Shown here: piece by piece, positions 8,117 through 17,479 of the stretch
How positions within the stretch are numbered: the stretch's first letter is position 1
Layout of the letters: each line of letters begins with the position of its first letter
Assembly: GCA_030646715.1 (NCBI GenBank)
Contig: JAUSLJ010000018.1
Span: 1-64,000, forward strand
Length of the DNA stretch: 64,000 nucleotides
Direction of reading: 5' to 3'
Origin: Agitococcus sp.
Lineage (GTDB): Bacteria; Pseudomonadota; Gammaproteobacteria; Pseudomonadales; Moraxellaceae
Notes under the pieces: model-generated
Database searches by the model: none
Told to the model about the DNA's origin: nothing
Seen by the model: only the letters and a program-made list of their open reading frames with translations
Translations under genes and position numbers: made by a program

Positions 8117-9196
8117 TCAATCCAACTCCCGACACGCCCGATATAAATCCTTCCAACCATCACGTTCTTTCATCACCGTTTCCACATATTCTTGCCATGG
8201 AATACGGTCTTGTACAGGGTCTTTTAAGACTGCGCCTAGTACACCTGCGGCAATATCATCTGCCGTCAATAAACCATCACCAAAATGCGAAGCCAATGCC
8301 CAACCATTACTCATCACCGAAATGGCTTCCGCCGTACTTAATGTGCCACTGGGTACTTTGAGTTGCGCTTTACGGTCTTCGGTCATGCCTGTCCGTAACT
8401 CTCTAAAAATGGTCACGACACGACGAATTTGCTCTAGCGCAGGTGGGCTATCAGGCAGTTCTAACACTTTTCCCAATGAAGCCACGCGACTTTGAACAAT
8501 ACTAATTTCTTCATTGAGGGTATTAGGAACAGGCAAAATCACGGTATTAAAACGGCGTTTTAACGCGGAGGATAGTTCGTTAACCCCTTTGTCTCGATTG
8601 TTGGCGGTGGCAATGACGTTAAAGCCTTTGATGGCTTGAAAGTCCGTGCCTAATTCGGGGACGGGCAAGGTTTTTTCCGACAACATGGTAATTAAGGTGT
8701 CTTGAACATCGGCAGGAATCCGCGTTAATTCCTCAACACGGGCAATTTTGCCGTCTTTCATGGCGTTAAGCATGGGGCTAGGCACTAAAGCGTCAAGGCT
8801 TGGGCCTTTGGCTAACAATAACGCGTAATTCCAGCCATAACGTAACGATTCTTCGCTCGTGCCTGCCGTGCCTTGAATCAACAAACTGCTATCGCCACTA
8901 ATGGCTGCTGCTAAATGTTCAGATACCCATGATTTTGCTGTCCCTGGAACGCCTAATAATAATAACGAACGGTCTGTCGCGAGCGTAGCCACAGCAATTT
9001 CCATCAATCGACGATTACCAATGTATTTGGCCGAAATTTCCACGCCATTATCGAGTTTGCCACCTAATAAATAGGTGATAACCGCTTGTGGAGACAGTTT
9101 CCATTGTGGTGGTTTAAGGCGGCTATCTTGGGCGGCTAAAGCGGCGAGTTCTTCTTGAAATTGGTGTTCGGCACGTTGGCGCAGGACGTTAGTCAT
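8117..9196 (-). CDS. MoxR-type AAA ATPase of the SWIM/DUF5691/MoxR/DUF5682/VWA system
   Basis: This 359-residue AAA protein has Walker A GVPGTAKS at 82-89, sensor-1 ATANN at 196-200 and an arginine-finger-like RRF at 214-216. The Walker B region reads RVEELTR at 153-159, where classical MoxR proteins have DEINR, so the first acidic residue is Glu rather than Asp. MoxR ATPases remodel or activate partner complexes, usually through a VWA protein. Here the expected VWA and DUF5682 partners are downstream on the same strand but separated by the MITE, the RhuM remnant and the LamG lipoprotein gene. The start at 9196 has AAGGA about 10 bases upstream. Confidence 0.88.
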   Translation of the reverse strand: MTNVLRQRAEHQFQEELAALAAQDSRLKPPQWKLSPQAVITYLLGGKLDNGVEISAKYIGNRRLMEIAVATLATDRSLLLLGVPGTAKSWVSEHLAAAISGDSSLLIQGTAGTSEESLRYGWNYALLLAKGPSLDALVPSPMLNAMKDGKIARVEELTRIPADVQDTLITMLSEKTLPVPELGTDFQAIKGFNVIATANNRDKGVNELSSALKRRFNTVILPVPNTLNEEISIVQSRVASLGKVLELPDSPPALEQIRRVVTIFRELRTGMTEDRKAQLKVPSGTLSTAEAISVMSNGWALASHFGDGLLTADDIAAGVLGAVLKDPVQDRIPWQEYVETVMKERDGWKDLYRACRELD

Positions 9197-9463
9197 GTTG
9201 GGGTATTCCTTACGGTTTATTTGCGTTGATTATGTGGTTTGGGAAAGAATTTTAATAGATGGAGAAATGTTGGCAGCGACGGTTTTTGTCGTTTTACGGG
9301 TTTAATGGAAAACGATATGGGGCTTTTGGAAATGTGATGAGGATGGGTTTTATTTGGTGATTAATTTTGTTATTGATAGCCCAATGTGCCTTTTACCATG
9401 ATGGTGAGTGCTATGGTGTGAAGGTGATATTTGGTTTTTTTTGCCGCGTGTAAAGGACGTTCT

Positions 9464-10171
9464 ATGCTCGACATCGTGTTCCGTGCTCATGCTCTGACCA
9501 AAACATACCAGATGGGGGAGCAGAAAATTCATGCCTTACGGGGGGTGGATATGGAACTGTATCGTGGTGAGTTGGTGGTGTTGTTGGGTGCATCGGGTTC
9601 GGGAAAGTCCACTTTGCTTAATATTTTGGGCGGGCTAGATACCGCGACTTCGGGTGAAGTTACCTATTGTGGCCAAGATTTAACCCGAGCGAGTGAGCGT
9701 GAACTCACCGAGTATCGTCGCCATCATGTCGGTTTTGTCTTTCAGTTTTACAATCTTATTGCGAGTCTCACTGCCCGTGAAAATATTGAGGTGGTGACAG
9801 AAATTGCCGAAAATCCGATGACTCCCGACGAAGCACTCCGTTTAGTGGGTTTAAGTGATCGTGCCGACCATTTTCCCGCGCAGCTTTCTGGCGGCCAACA
9901 ACAGCGAGTCGCGATTGCGCGTGCCATTGCCAAACAGCCGCAAGTCTTATTATGCGACGAACCAACAGGCGCACTGGATTCAGAAACGGGTCAGATTGTG
10001 CTTGAAGCCTTACAAAGGGTGAATCGCCAGCTCGGTACAACAACTGCCGTGATTACCCATAACGCCGCCATTGCCGATATGGCTGATCGGGTGATGTTGC
10101 TGTCGGATGGTCGTATTAGCGAGGTGCGTATTAACGCTACGCCAAAATCACCTAAAGATATTCGGTGGTAG
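9464..10171 (+). CDS. ABC transporter ATP-binding protein (MacB/LolD type)
   Basis: This 235-residue ATPase has Walker [10 protein letters not shown] at 42-50, the signature LSGGQQQR at 141-148 and Walker [10 protein letters not shown] at 162-170. The sequence belongs to the LolD/MacB-type branch, which powers FtsX-like permeases acting on the periplasmic side (type VII ABC systems). The start at 9464 is preferred over an upstream one because AAAGGA lies just before it. The next gene starts 2 bases after its stop, so the two are translated together. Together with the adaptor at 12594 it forms an exporter operon that lacks its own outer-membrane channel gene. Confidence 0.93.
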   Translation: MLDIVFRAHALTKTYQMGEQKIHALRGVDMELYRGELVVLLGASGSGKSTLLNILGGLDTATSGEVTYCGQDLTRASERELTEYRRHHVGFVFQFYNLIASLTARENIEVVTEIAENPMTPDEALRLVGLSDRADHFPAQLSGGQQQRVAIARAIAKQPQVLLCDEPTGALDSETGQIVLEALQRVNRQLGTTTAVITHNAAIADMADRVMLLSDGRISEVRINATPKSPKDIRW

Positions 10172-10173
10172 CC

Positions 10174-12534
10174 ATGCGCGTATTGCACCGAAAATTATTG
10201 CGCGAACTGTGGCAAATGCGAGGCCAAGCGTTGGCTATTTTACTGGTGATTGTCGCGGGCGTGGGTGTTTGCGTCATGAGTGTTTCGACCTATGACTCGC
10301 TGCAACAGACGCGTGATAGTTTTTATCGTGAGACGCATTTTGCCCACTTATTTGCCAGCTTAACCCGTGCGCCCGAAGCAGTTGCTGCACCAATCGCTTT
10401 ATGGCCTGAAGTGGCGGAGGTAGAAACACGTATTACCGCCCCCGTGAGTCTGACGGTGGCAGGATTTAGCGACCCCGTGACCGGACAACTGGTATCTTTG
10501 CCAGATAATGGCCGACAACAACTTAATAGGCTGCAACTCATCCAAGGACAGATGCCAAGCAGTTGGCAAGAAAACGAAGTGCTGATTAGTGATGCGTTTG
10601 CTGAGGCGCATCATTTACAACGAGGTTCAACAGTGACCGCTGTCTTAAATGGGCGGCAGCGGTTATTACATGTCACAGGAATTGCTATTTCGCCAGAATT
10701 TGTCTATCAAATTGCGGCGGGTGCGATGATGCCCGACTATAAACACTATGGCGTGTTGTGGATGGCGCGCAAACCCTTAGCTAAAGCGTTTAATTTGGAT
10801 GGTGCTTTTAATGGTTTAGTTGTGCAGTTGCAGCCCAATGCATCGCAAGCCTTAGTCATTCAACGTTTAGATTTGCTGTTAGCACGTTGGGGCGGTACAG
10901 GAGTCATTGGTCGTAATGAACAACTGTCGAATACCTTTCTTACCGAAGAGTTTGCACAGTTACAGACGATGGCGTGGTTATTTCCCGTCATTTTTTTATC
11001 GGTGGCCTCTTTTTTGCTCAATGTCGTGGTCACAAGGATGGTGAGTCATCAGCGACCCATTATCGCGCTGCTAAAAGCATTTGGTTATAGCAATCGTGAT
11101 GTGGCACTCCATTACGCGCAGTCGATTTTAGTCATCACGACGTTGGGAATTGTCGGTGGTTTTGCCCTTGGTATGTGGCTTGGCCACAGCATGACGGAGA
11201 TGTACACCCAGTATTATCGGTTTCCGACCTTAATCTACAACATCAATACCCCGTGGTTAGTACCTGTTGCCTTGTTGACGCTATTAGTCACCATGGCGGG
11301 AACAGCCCGTGCGGTATTGTCGGCGGCGACCATGCCGCCTGCTGAGTCAATGCGTCCTGAACCCCCCGAAAATTATCGTCTGACATGGCTAGAAAACATC
11401 GGTTTTCGGCGGTGGTTGGGTGCGCCCGAACGTATGATTTTACGTCATTGGTCACGCAAACCTGCACGGGCATTATTGGCGGTTACGGGTATGGCCTTAG
11501 CGGTGGCGATTATGATGGTTGGTAATTTTCAACAAGATGCGGTTAAACAAATGATGTTTATCCAGTTTCAAAAAACCATGCGCCAAGATGTAGAAATCGT
11601 ATTCAATCAAACACAGCCCGAACGCGCCTTATCGAGCTTACGCGCTATGTCAGGCGTGTTGTATGCAGAAGGGCAGCGCAGCGTCGCGGTAAAATTACGT
11701 TTTGGTCATCATCATTACCGCACCAGTTTACAGGGCTTGCCCGATCAACGACGATTGCAACAGGTATTAGATTTACAGCTAAAACCGTTAACCTTGCCAG
11801 AAGATGGTTTGTTAGTGAATGAACATTTGGCGCGTAAACTCGGTGTGGGTATTGGTGATACGCTGAGCGTCGAAGTATTAGAAGGCGCGAGACCCATCCG
11901 CGAAATACGAGTTGCCGCCTTGTCACAACAATACATGGGAATGGGCGTTTATTTACGTCAAGAGGCACTGAATCGCTTGATGCGTCAAGGCTCAGCCATT
12001 AATCGTGCATTACTGGCTATTGATGAACAGCAGGCAACCACCATTTACCAAAAACTGCGAGACATGCCCGCAGTGGCAGCGGTTAACCTACGTCACACTC
12101 TTATCGACAGTTTTAACGAAACCATGCAACGGGTATTGCTCACGTTTACCTTGATTAACGCCATCCTCGGCGCAGTGATTGCTTTCGGCGTAGTCTATAA
12201 CACCGTCCGTATGGCCTTGACTGAGCGTAGTCGTGAACTCGCCAGTCTGCGGGTGTTGGGTTATACCCGAAATGAAGCCGCTTATATTTTATTGGGTGAG
12301 TTAGCGACACTGACGCTGTTTTCGTTGCCATTAGGTGTCCTCTTTGGGCTGGGCTTGTGTCAATTTATGTCGAGCAGTTTAGAAACGGATTTATACCGAA
12401 TCCCGTTAATCGTGAGTGCATATAACATTGCTTTTTCGACGGGCATTGTGCTGTTGTCAGCGATGGTATCAGGTGCTGTGGCGTGGTGGAAAATTGGCGC
12501 ATTAGATATGGTGGGAGTATTAAAAAGTGCATAG
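10174..12534 (+). CDS. FtsX-like ABC transporter permease
   Basis: This permease of about 786 residues has the duplicated FtsX/MacB layout. A first membrane helix near residues 15-35 is followed by a large periplasmic domain, then three helices near 270-385. A fourth helix begins the second half, with its own periplasmic domain, and three C-terminal helices follow. Two-copy permeases of this kind work with a LolD-like ATPase and an HlyD adaptor to move hydrophobic molecules or lipids out of the periplasm or inner membrane. The ATG at 10174 is chosen; a GTG at 10165 would overlap the upstream gene. The substrate cannot be read from the sequence. Confidence 0.9.
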   Translation: MRVLHRKLLRELWQMRGQALAILLVIVAGVGVCVMSVSTYDSLQQTRDSFYRETHFAHLFASLTRAPEAVAAPIALWPEVAEVETRITAPVSLTVAGFSDPVTGQLVSLPDNGRQQLNRLQLIQGQMPSSWQENEVLISDAFAEAHHLQRGSTVTAVLNGRQRLLHVTGIAISPEFVYQIAAGAMMPDYKHYGVLWMARKPLAKAFNLDGAFNGLVVQLQPNASQALVIQRLDLLLARWGGTGVIGRNEQLSNTFLTEEFAQLQTMAWLFPVIFLSVASFLLNVVVTRMVSHQRPIIALLKAFGYSNRDVALHYAQSILVITTLGIVGGFALGMWLGHSMTEMYTQYYRFPTLIYNINTPWLVPVALLTLLVTMAGTARAVLSAATMPPAESMRPEPPENYRLTWLENIGFRRWLGAPERMILRHWSRKPARALLAVTGMALAVAIMMVGNFQQDAVKQMMFIQFQKTMRQDVEIVFNQTQPERALSSLRAMSGVLYAEGQRSVAVKLRFGHHHYRTSLQGLPDQRRLQQVLDLQLKPLTLPEDGLLVNEHLARKLGVGIGDTLSVEVLEGARPIREIRVAALSQQYMGMGVYLRQEALNRLMRQGSAINRALLAIDEQQATTIYQKLRDMPAVAAVNLRHTLIDSFNETMQRVLLTFTLINAILGAVIAFGVVYNTVRMALTERSRELASLRVLGYTRNEAAYILLGELATLTLFSLPLGVLFGLGLCQFMSSSLETDLYRIPLIVSAYNIAFSTGIVLLSAMVSGAVAWWKIGALDMVGVLKSA

Positions 12535-12593
12535 TCAACAGCAGATAGCAGGCCTTTTTTTACAGGGAAAAGTGGGCAGTTTGAGGAGTGGTT

Positions 12594-13790
12594 ATGAATA
12601 TGCCTAAATCACCGCGTTTTTTTATTTGGACGGCGATTGTCTTGTTTTTGGCCGTCATACTGGTGTGGAGTTTAATTCCTGCGCCCGTGCGCGTTGAAAC
12701 GGCTAAAGTCGAAGTCGCTCCGTTGTTGGTGACTTTGGAGGAAGAGGCTCGTGCCCGCGTCCGTGATCGTTTTGTGTTGTCTGCACCCATTTCTGGTTAT
12801 CTACGGCGAGTCACTGCGCGAGTAGGTGATGCCGTGACAACGGAACAAGTGCTAGCAACATTAGAACCTCTGCGTGTCGAAGCACTTGATGACCGTCGCC
12901 GTGCTGAAGCGCAAGCGCGTGTCGAGGCCGCCAGCGCAGGGCTTTCTGTGGCCGCAGAAAACATTAATTCTGCCCGGAGCGATGCCACACTGGCTAAAAA
13001 CGACTTAGACCGTTTGCAAAAACTGGTTGCTTCTGGCGCAGTCACTTCGCAACAACTGGCGATTGCCAAAGCCGCGAATCTCCGTGCGGATGCCACCTTA
13101 CGCTCAGCGCATTTTGCGGAGGATGTTGCCCGTCATGAACTGCAAGCCGCACGTACTACGCTGCAATTTTCTGGTAATCGTGGCGCGTTATCTCAGGCGG
13201 CATTGTCACTGAAGTCTCCTGCCACAGGTTCTATTCTTCGGGTGTTGCGTGATAGTGAAGGGGTGATTGTTGCAGGTTCACCCGTGTTGGAAGTGGGCGA
13301 TCCTGCGGCATTAGAAGTGGTGGTTGATGTGCTGAGTTCGGATGCGGTGCAATTACAACCGAGTATGAAGGTGTTGCTTGAACGTTGGGGTGGAGAAACG
13401 CTTAACGGCGTGATTCGGCGCATTGAACCTGTGGGTTTTACCCGTGTGTCGGCATTGGGTGTGGACGAGCAGCGCGTGACGGTGGTAGTAGACATTACGT
13501 CCCCTACCGAAGCATGGACACGGCTAGGTGATGGCTATCGTTTGGAGGCTCGATTTTTACTTTGGCAAAACGATAAGGTTTTACAAACCTCTGCCGCCAG
13601 TCTATTTCGACAAGCCAATCACTGGTCTGTATTTGTCGTTAAAGACGGTAAAGCGGTATTGCGTCAAGTAAAATTAGGACATCGTAATGGTGTTCAAGCC
13701 GAGATTGTCGAGGGTTTAGCGGCGGGTGAAGTGGTCATTGTTCAGCCTGATGGTCGGGTATCTGATAACGTGCGCGTTAGAGAGGATTAA
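12594..13790 (+). CDS. HlyD-family periplasmic adaptor subunit
   Basis: This membrane fusion protein of about 398 residues has an N-terminal anchor helix (about residues 10-28), a split lipoyl/barrel-sandwich domain and an Ala/Arg-rich coiled-coil hairpin near 95-195. A beta-barrel and membrane-proximal domain end the protein. Adaptors of this type link an inner-membrane ABC permease to a TolC-like outer-membrane channel. GAGGAG lies 5 bases before the ATG at 12594. It is the third gene of the exporter operon, 59 bases after the permease. No TolC homologue is in the window. Confidence 0.92.
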   Translation: MNMPKSPRFFIWTAIVLFLAVILVWSLIPAPVRVETAKVEVAPLLVTLEEEARARVRDRFVLSAPISGYLRRVTARVGDAVTTEQVLATLEPLRVEALDDRRRAEAQARVEAASAGLSVAAENINSARSDATLAKNDLDRLQKLVASGAVTSQQLAIAKAANLRADATLRSAHFAEDVARHELQAARTTLQFSGNRGALSQAALSLKSPATGSILRVLRDSEGVIVAGSPVLEVGDPAALEVVVDVLSSDAVQLQPSMKVLLERWGGETLNGVIRRIEPVGFTRVSALGVDEQRVTVVVDITSPTEAWTRLGDGYRLEARFLLWQNDKVLQTSAASLFRQANHWSVFVVKDGKAVLRQVKLGHRNGVQAEIVEGLAAGEVVIVQPDGRVSDNVRVRED

Positions 13791-13993
13791 TGAACTGTAC
13801 TGACACGAATATGCACCGTTTTCTCACAAACAGCATAGACCTTGCCTTGCAGATCACATAGCTCAACACGATACACCCGATCAAATTTAGATTGCGTCAT
13901 TAACAAGCTCCGAATCGCCGTTAACTCAGCATCATCCACCTTAAAGCGCGCATACAACTGTGTACGCGCTGGCCGCTGAAAATGAATAAGCAC
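13787..13993 (-). pseudogene. DUF4442 (hotdog-fold thioesterase-like) protein, C-terminal remnant
   Basis: The 68 codons resemble only the C-terminal half of DUF4442 proteins, which are about 150 residues. The RPARTQLYARF stretch matches the strand entering the second half of the hotdog fold, and VEL..LQGKVYAVCEKTVHIR matches its end. The expected N-terminal half, with its NxxGT/HFGG region, is missing: directly upstream on this strand is the 3' end of the kinase-like gene, 9 bases away. It overlaps the end of the HlyD gene by 4 bases. I read it as a deletion remnant, though a short expressed protein cannot be excluded. Confidence 0.6.
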
Positions 13994-14001
13994 CTCTCCG
14001 T

Positions 14002-16758
14002 TTACAGATCGTCAGGGTTGTCATCCGCGTCAAGCAGTCGATCACCCAGCGGACGAAAGAGCGTGGGCTTGAATAACTCTTTAACCGCAAAAATATCAAA
14101 TTCGCGGGTATCTTCAGGCAGTCTAATCAGCATAGGTAATAATGAAAGACCTTCCTCACCCCTAGGTAGAGCGTAGTGACGCACGCTTTCATCGACGCTA
14201 ATGAGTCCTTCAAACTCTAAGTAAATAGTGATTTTGGGGTAACGTTTAGGAATGTTGACAATAGCCTGATAGCCTTCTTGAAGTGCTTGCTCAAGGGATT
14301 GTTGAACTTCTTTAGGCTCAAGCCGTTTTCGGCTTAAAAAAGTATCCCATGATTTCTGTGCTGGGGTACGCTCGGCATCCTGACGCTTTGCTTCTAGTAA
14401 GGTGGTTTTAAGATTTTGAATAATGGGTATGGTCTTATTGACTGTCTGGATCAGCTCATCCATTGGCTTACGATAGTTAACTTGATCCCCCATCGCTAAT
14501 ACCGCTTCACTATCGCTATTAAAAACGCTGCTTTTACGCTTTTCGAGTAGTCGTATATAAGCAATCACTTTAAATTCGAGTTCTTGGCTTTTACTGCTCC
14601 AGCGCGTAGGACTCTGATAATAAAAATCGTGTATATCACTTAATGACTCAATCAAAAATGACTTCAGGCTAACAAACAAAAACTCATAATCATCGGCGGA
14701 TTTTGCTTTTTCTTTCAGACATCGAGTGACTTTGTTGAGTACCATTAGGCACAGATTACGTTCGTAATCACGTAAGCGATCTTCTATGACAGTTTGCAAG
14801 CCTGCACCTTCCGCTTCTAGAGGCTTCATCAGTAACGGTAATAAATGTGACACCTGAGTATGTTCTAAACGATCAACTAACTGGATAATCTCGCTATTGA
14901 TTTGCCGTTGCGGGGTGGCCATGTTGGAGATGTCCACGTGTATTTTTTCTTGGTAGTGCGTGCTGGTCAGTTCGGTGCGATCAACCGCAATCACATTAAA
15001 ATAAGCCGCCCGTCCGCCCATGGACGTGTCTTCTGTTAAAAAGCGTCGAACGGAATAAGGGTCTAAGTTTGCTTTAGGGTTTTCGGCTATGAAAAAGAAA
15101 TAGCGCTCTGTGTCTATAATGCTGAGACGATGCGTTTTGGCCGCCTCAAAAAGCTCGGTTTTAACAAATGGATTGCGGTCTTTTTTTAACGCACGTAAAG
15201 GGAGAGGACTAAAGCCATAGTTGAGGATTTTTTGTTTAATATAGACTTCAATAATATAGGTTTTGATGATGTCTGGCGTCAGGCCACGCCGATTTTCAGG
15301 GACATCAAAATCGTGTTGCCGTAGTGCTGCCGCGAAGTCATATAAAAATGACTCTGTTAACAGGATTTTTTCCTTTTGTTGAACCAAGTTGTCTTTGCTG
15401 TCGATGTCATTAATCTGCTTGAATCCTGCTTCAAGAGCGTCGCAAATCAGTAAAATATTGCGTGTTTTACCGATGGCGTTGACGACACGCAGCAATTCGT
15501 CGGTCAAGGTATTGAGAGGCCGAGACGTTATCGTTTTTTTGGCATTAGTGAGATTGCGTTGGCTAGTAAAGATAAATTTACCCGTACTCGTCAAACTTAT
15601 GCCTTTAGGCGCAAGAATGTTCTTATAGCAAAGGCGACGCGTGCCTTCATCAAGTTGCTTTAATAGGCGTGGAACACTTTCCATCCAATCATGATTAAGG
15701 ACGGGATGGATATTCTTTAATGCGCGTATCAACTCTAATGTTGTCGATGACTCTTCGTCTTCATGAGTAATCTCAGGCTCTGGGGCAGGAGCCGCTTTAA
15801 CGGTGGCAACTACTGGCGCATCATTTACCATCCCTGTTTTTTGCCTGATGGTTTCTAAAAAATCGACATCCAATTCAAAGTCAAAGCTGGACGCAGTAGT
15901 AGGGACAGGTTGCGCCGCTGAGTTTCGTGCAGTGTTAGCCGTTCGCGGCTTGGTATTGCTATTAATGACGTTGATGGCCGCTTGGTAGGCTTCAATGACT
16001 TCCGTCATGTTGTTATAGCGGCGATTGGCATCGGGATTAATACAGGTATCTATAAATTTGGTCAGTGATTGCGGTAGTTTTATCGTGGGGTCAATTTTAT
16101 TAGTTTGCTTGGCGGCAGGTGTGCAAGTGACGGAGTATTGACACAAAATTGGCGGAAAGTCTTCGCATAGGGTCATTAACTCAAAGGTAATAATACCCAA
16201 GGCATAAATGTCAGCACGACAGTCACCCGCCAAACCAGCATATTGTTCGGGTGCCATATACGATGATGTTTGGTCAGTGTTTTCAAGGTTGGCAATGCCA
16301 AAGTTGGTTATTTTGACGGTGTCATCTTCTGAAATAATGATGTTGGTGGATTTAAGATTGCGATGGACAATACCTTGTTGATGAGCATAGGCCAATCCCT
16401 CACAAATGCCCAAGAAAAAATCGGTGATACATTCCAGCGGCAGGGGGGTGAGTGACTTTACTAGGCGGTCAAGCTCATAACCTTTGACATACTCCATGAC
16501 AATATATAAAAGGTCTAATTCCTGCCCAGCCTCATAAATATCAACAATGTTTTCATGGTGTCGGCGTGTGGCCGCGTTCGCATCTGCCTTCAGACGCCTG
16601 CCCAGTTCTGCGCCTGCCTTGTTCGCTAAAAGATGGGGATGAATGGCTTTGATGGCGACAGTGCGCTGAGTCACTTCATCAGTGGCTTTATAGACAATAC
16701 CCATTGTCCCACGACCTAGAATGCTATCAATATGATATTTGCCAATGCGTTCTATCAT
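14002..16758 (-). CDS. Large PknB-type kinase-like protein, predicted pseudokinase
   Basis: Residues 1-265 form a bacterial Ser/Thr kinase fold: glycine loop GRGTMG at 15-20, VAIK lysine at 37, MAPE at 168-171 and DIYALG at 183-188. Three key residues differ. The helix-C Glu is Asp59, the catalytic-loop HRD is HRN (Asn134), and the metal-binding DFG is NFG (Asn152). Active kinases need both Asp residues, so phosphotransfer is unlikely; ATP binding may remain. Residues 265-325 are a Thr/Ala/Pro-rich linker. The C-terminal 590 residues are soluble, mostly helical and of no family I recognise. No membrane segment is seen. It stands alone on the minus strand, convergent with the ABC exporter operon. 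Confidence 0.85.
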   Translation of the reverse strand: MIERIGKYHIDSILGRGTMGIVYKATDEVTQRTVAIKAIHPHLLANKAGAELGRRLKADANAATRRHHENIVDIYEAGQELDLLYIVMEYVKGYELDRLVKSLTPLPLECITDFFLGICEGLAYAHQQGIVHRNLKSTNIIISEDDTVKITNFGIANLENTDQTSSYMAPEQYAGLAGDCRADIYALGIITFELMTLCEDFPPILCQYSVTCTPAAKQTNKIDPTIKLPQSLTKFIDTCINPDANRRYNNMTEVIEAYQAAINVINSNTKPRTANTARNSAAQPVPTTASSFDFELDVDFLETIRQKTGMVNDAPVVATVKAAPAPEPEITHEDEESSTTLELIRALKNIHPVLNHDWMESVPRLLKQLDEGTRRLCYKNILAPKGISLTSTGKFIFTSQRNLTNAKKTITSRPLNTLTDELLRVVNAIGKTRNILLICDALEAGFKQINDIDSKDNLVQQKEKILLTESFLYDFAAALRQHDFDVPENRRGLTPDIIKTYIIEVYIKQKILNYGFSPLPLRALKKDRNPFVKTELFEAAKTHRLSIIDTERYFFFIAENPKANLDPYSVRRFLTEDTSMGGRAAYFNVIAVDRTELTSTHYQEKIHVDISNMATPQRQINSEIIQLVDRLEHTQVSHLLPLLMKPLEAEGAGLQTVIEDRLRDYERNLCLMVLNKVTRCLKEKAKSADDYEFLFVSLKSFLIESLSDIHDFYYQSPTRWSSKSQELEFKVIAYIRLLEKRKSSVFNSDSEAVLAMGDQVNYRKPMDELIQTVNKTIPIIQNLKTTLLEAKRQDAERTPAQKSWDTFLSRKRLEPKEVQQSLEQALQEGYQAIVNIPKRYPKITIYLEFEGLISVDESVRHYALPRGEEGLSLLPMLIRLPEDTREFDIFAVKELFKPTLFRPLGDRLLDADDNPDDL

Positions 16759-17060
16759 TCTTTACCTCTTTTATTTTATTTATTTGATCTGTCGCTATCA
16801 ATACGGACACCTGACTATGCGAATTTTTGCTGTTTTTCGACGTCAGCAGGACTTAGAAATAGTTCGTATAATATAGTGTGTTTTATTGCTCAGACAATTA
16901 TTTAAGTGACTTCAGGTGGTATTTTTTCTTCTACAGAGGATTGTCACTATACACTGCTAAATAACGAAAATATGCCCCTTCTTTCTTGATTCATAATTCA
17001 TGTCAACTATCCTGATAAAAGGCGAGAGAATGGTGTTTCTCGTGTTAAAGGAAGTGTGTG
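16759..17060. other. Intergenic region between kinase-like gene and small Cys-rich protein gene
   Basis: About 300 A/T-rich bases separate two divergent genes. It must hold both promoters. A TATAAT-like string (TATAATATA) occurs near 16869, and a short inverted repeat (CGAGA / TCTCG) lies near 17023-17042, just before the ribosome site of the next gene. I see no RNA gene or strong operator. Confidence 0.4.
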
Positions 17061-17468
17061 ATGGGCTGGATTATTTTTGCGTTGGTCGTTTTGGCTGTTT
17101 CGGGGGCAATTTTTTCTTGGTGGCGGCAGCATGCTCATACGACTAGCCAAAAGCATCATCCTGTCAAAAAACATCCCGTTGCCCCAACTCACGGCAAATA
17201 CCATTGTGTGACTGTGCAGGGTGATAATAAAGTTTGTGCGGGGATTCAACAGTTATTGGACAAAAGCTTATTACCGCACGAAGCCCCGACATTACCGTTG
17301 GCAACGTGCGATATGCAACCTTGTAAGTGTCATTATATTCACCATGAAGATCGACGTTTACGCACTCGTCGTGAGCCGTTTGGCGAATTGAATGGGGCAA
17401 CACTGGCCGCTACCGATCGTCCATTACGTGCGAGGGTAGATCGAAGGAAAGCCGTAAAACCAAGCTAA
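17061..17468 (+). CDS. Small membrane-anchored Cys/His-rich protein of unknown function
   Basis: This 135-residue protein has one N-terminal membrane helix (residues 2-19), then a His/Lys-rich linker. A soluble domain follows with conserved-looking cysteines: YHCVTV, a second Cys before QQLL, then CDMQPCKC, followed by HHEDRR and a basic tail. Similar short proteins with the Cys pattern and the EDRR motif occur in other gammaproteobacteria without known function. The Cys cluster could bind zinc or another metal. The start at 17061 has AAAGGAAG upstream. It is convergent with the MpaB-like gene. Confidence 0.6.
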   Translation: MGWIIFALVVLAVSGAIFSWWRQHAHTTSQKHHPVKKHPVAPTHGKYHCVTVQGDNKVCAGIQQLLDKSLLPHEAPTLPLATCDMQPCKCHYIHHEDRRLRTRREPFGELNGATLAATDRPLRARVDRRKAVKPS

Positions 17469-17479
17469 GATATTAAAAA

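Noticed and set aside
16759-17060. A small RNA gene in the spacer after the kinase gene
   Set aside because: Only a weak 5-bp hairpin is present, without a terminator-like T tract.
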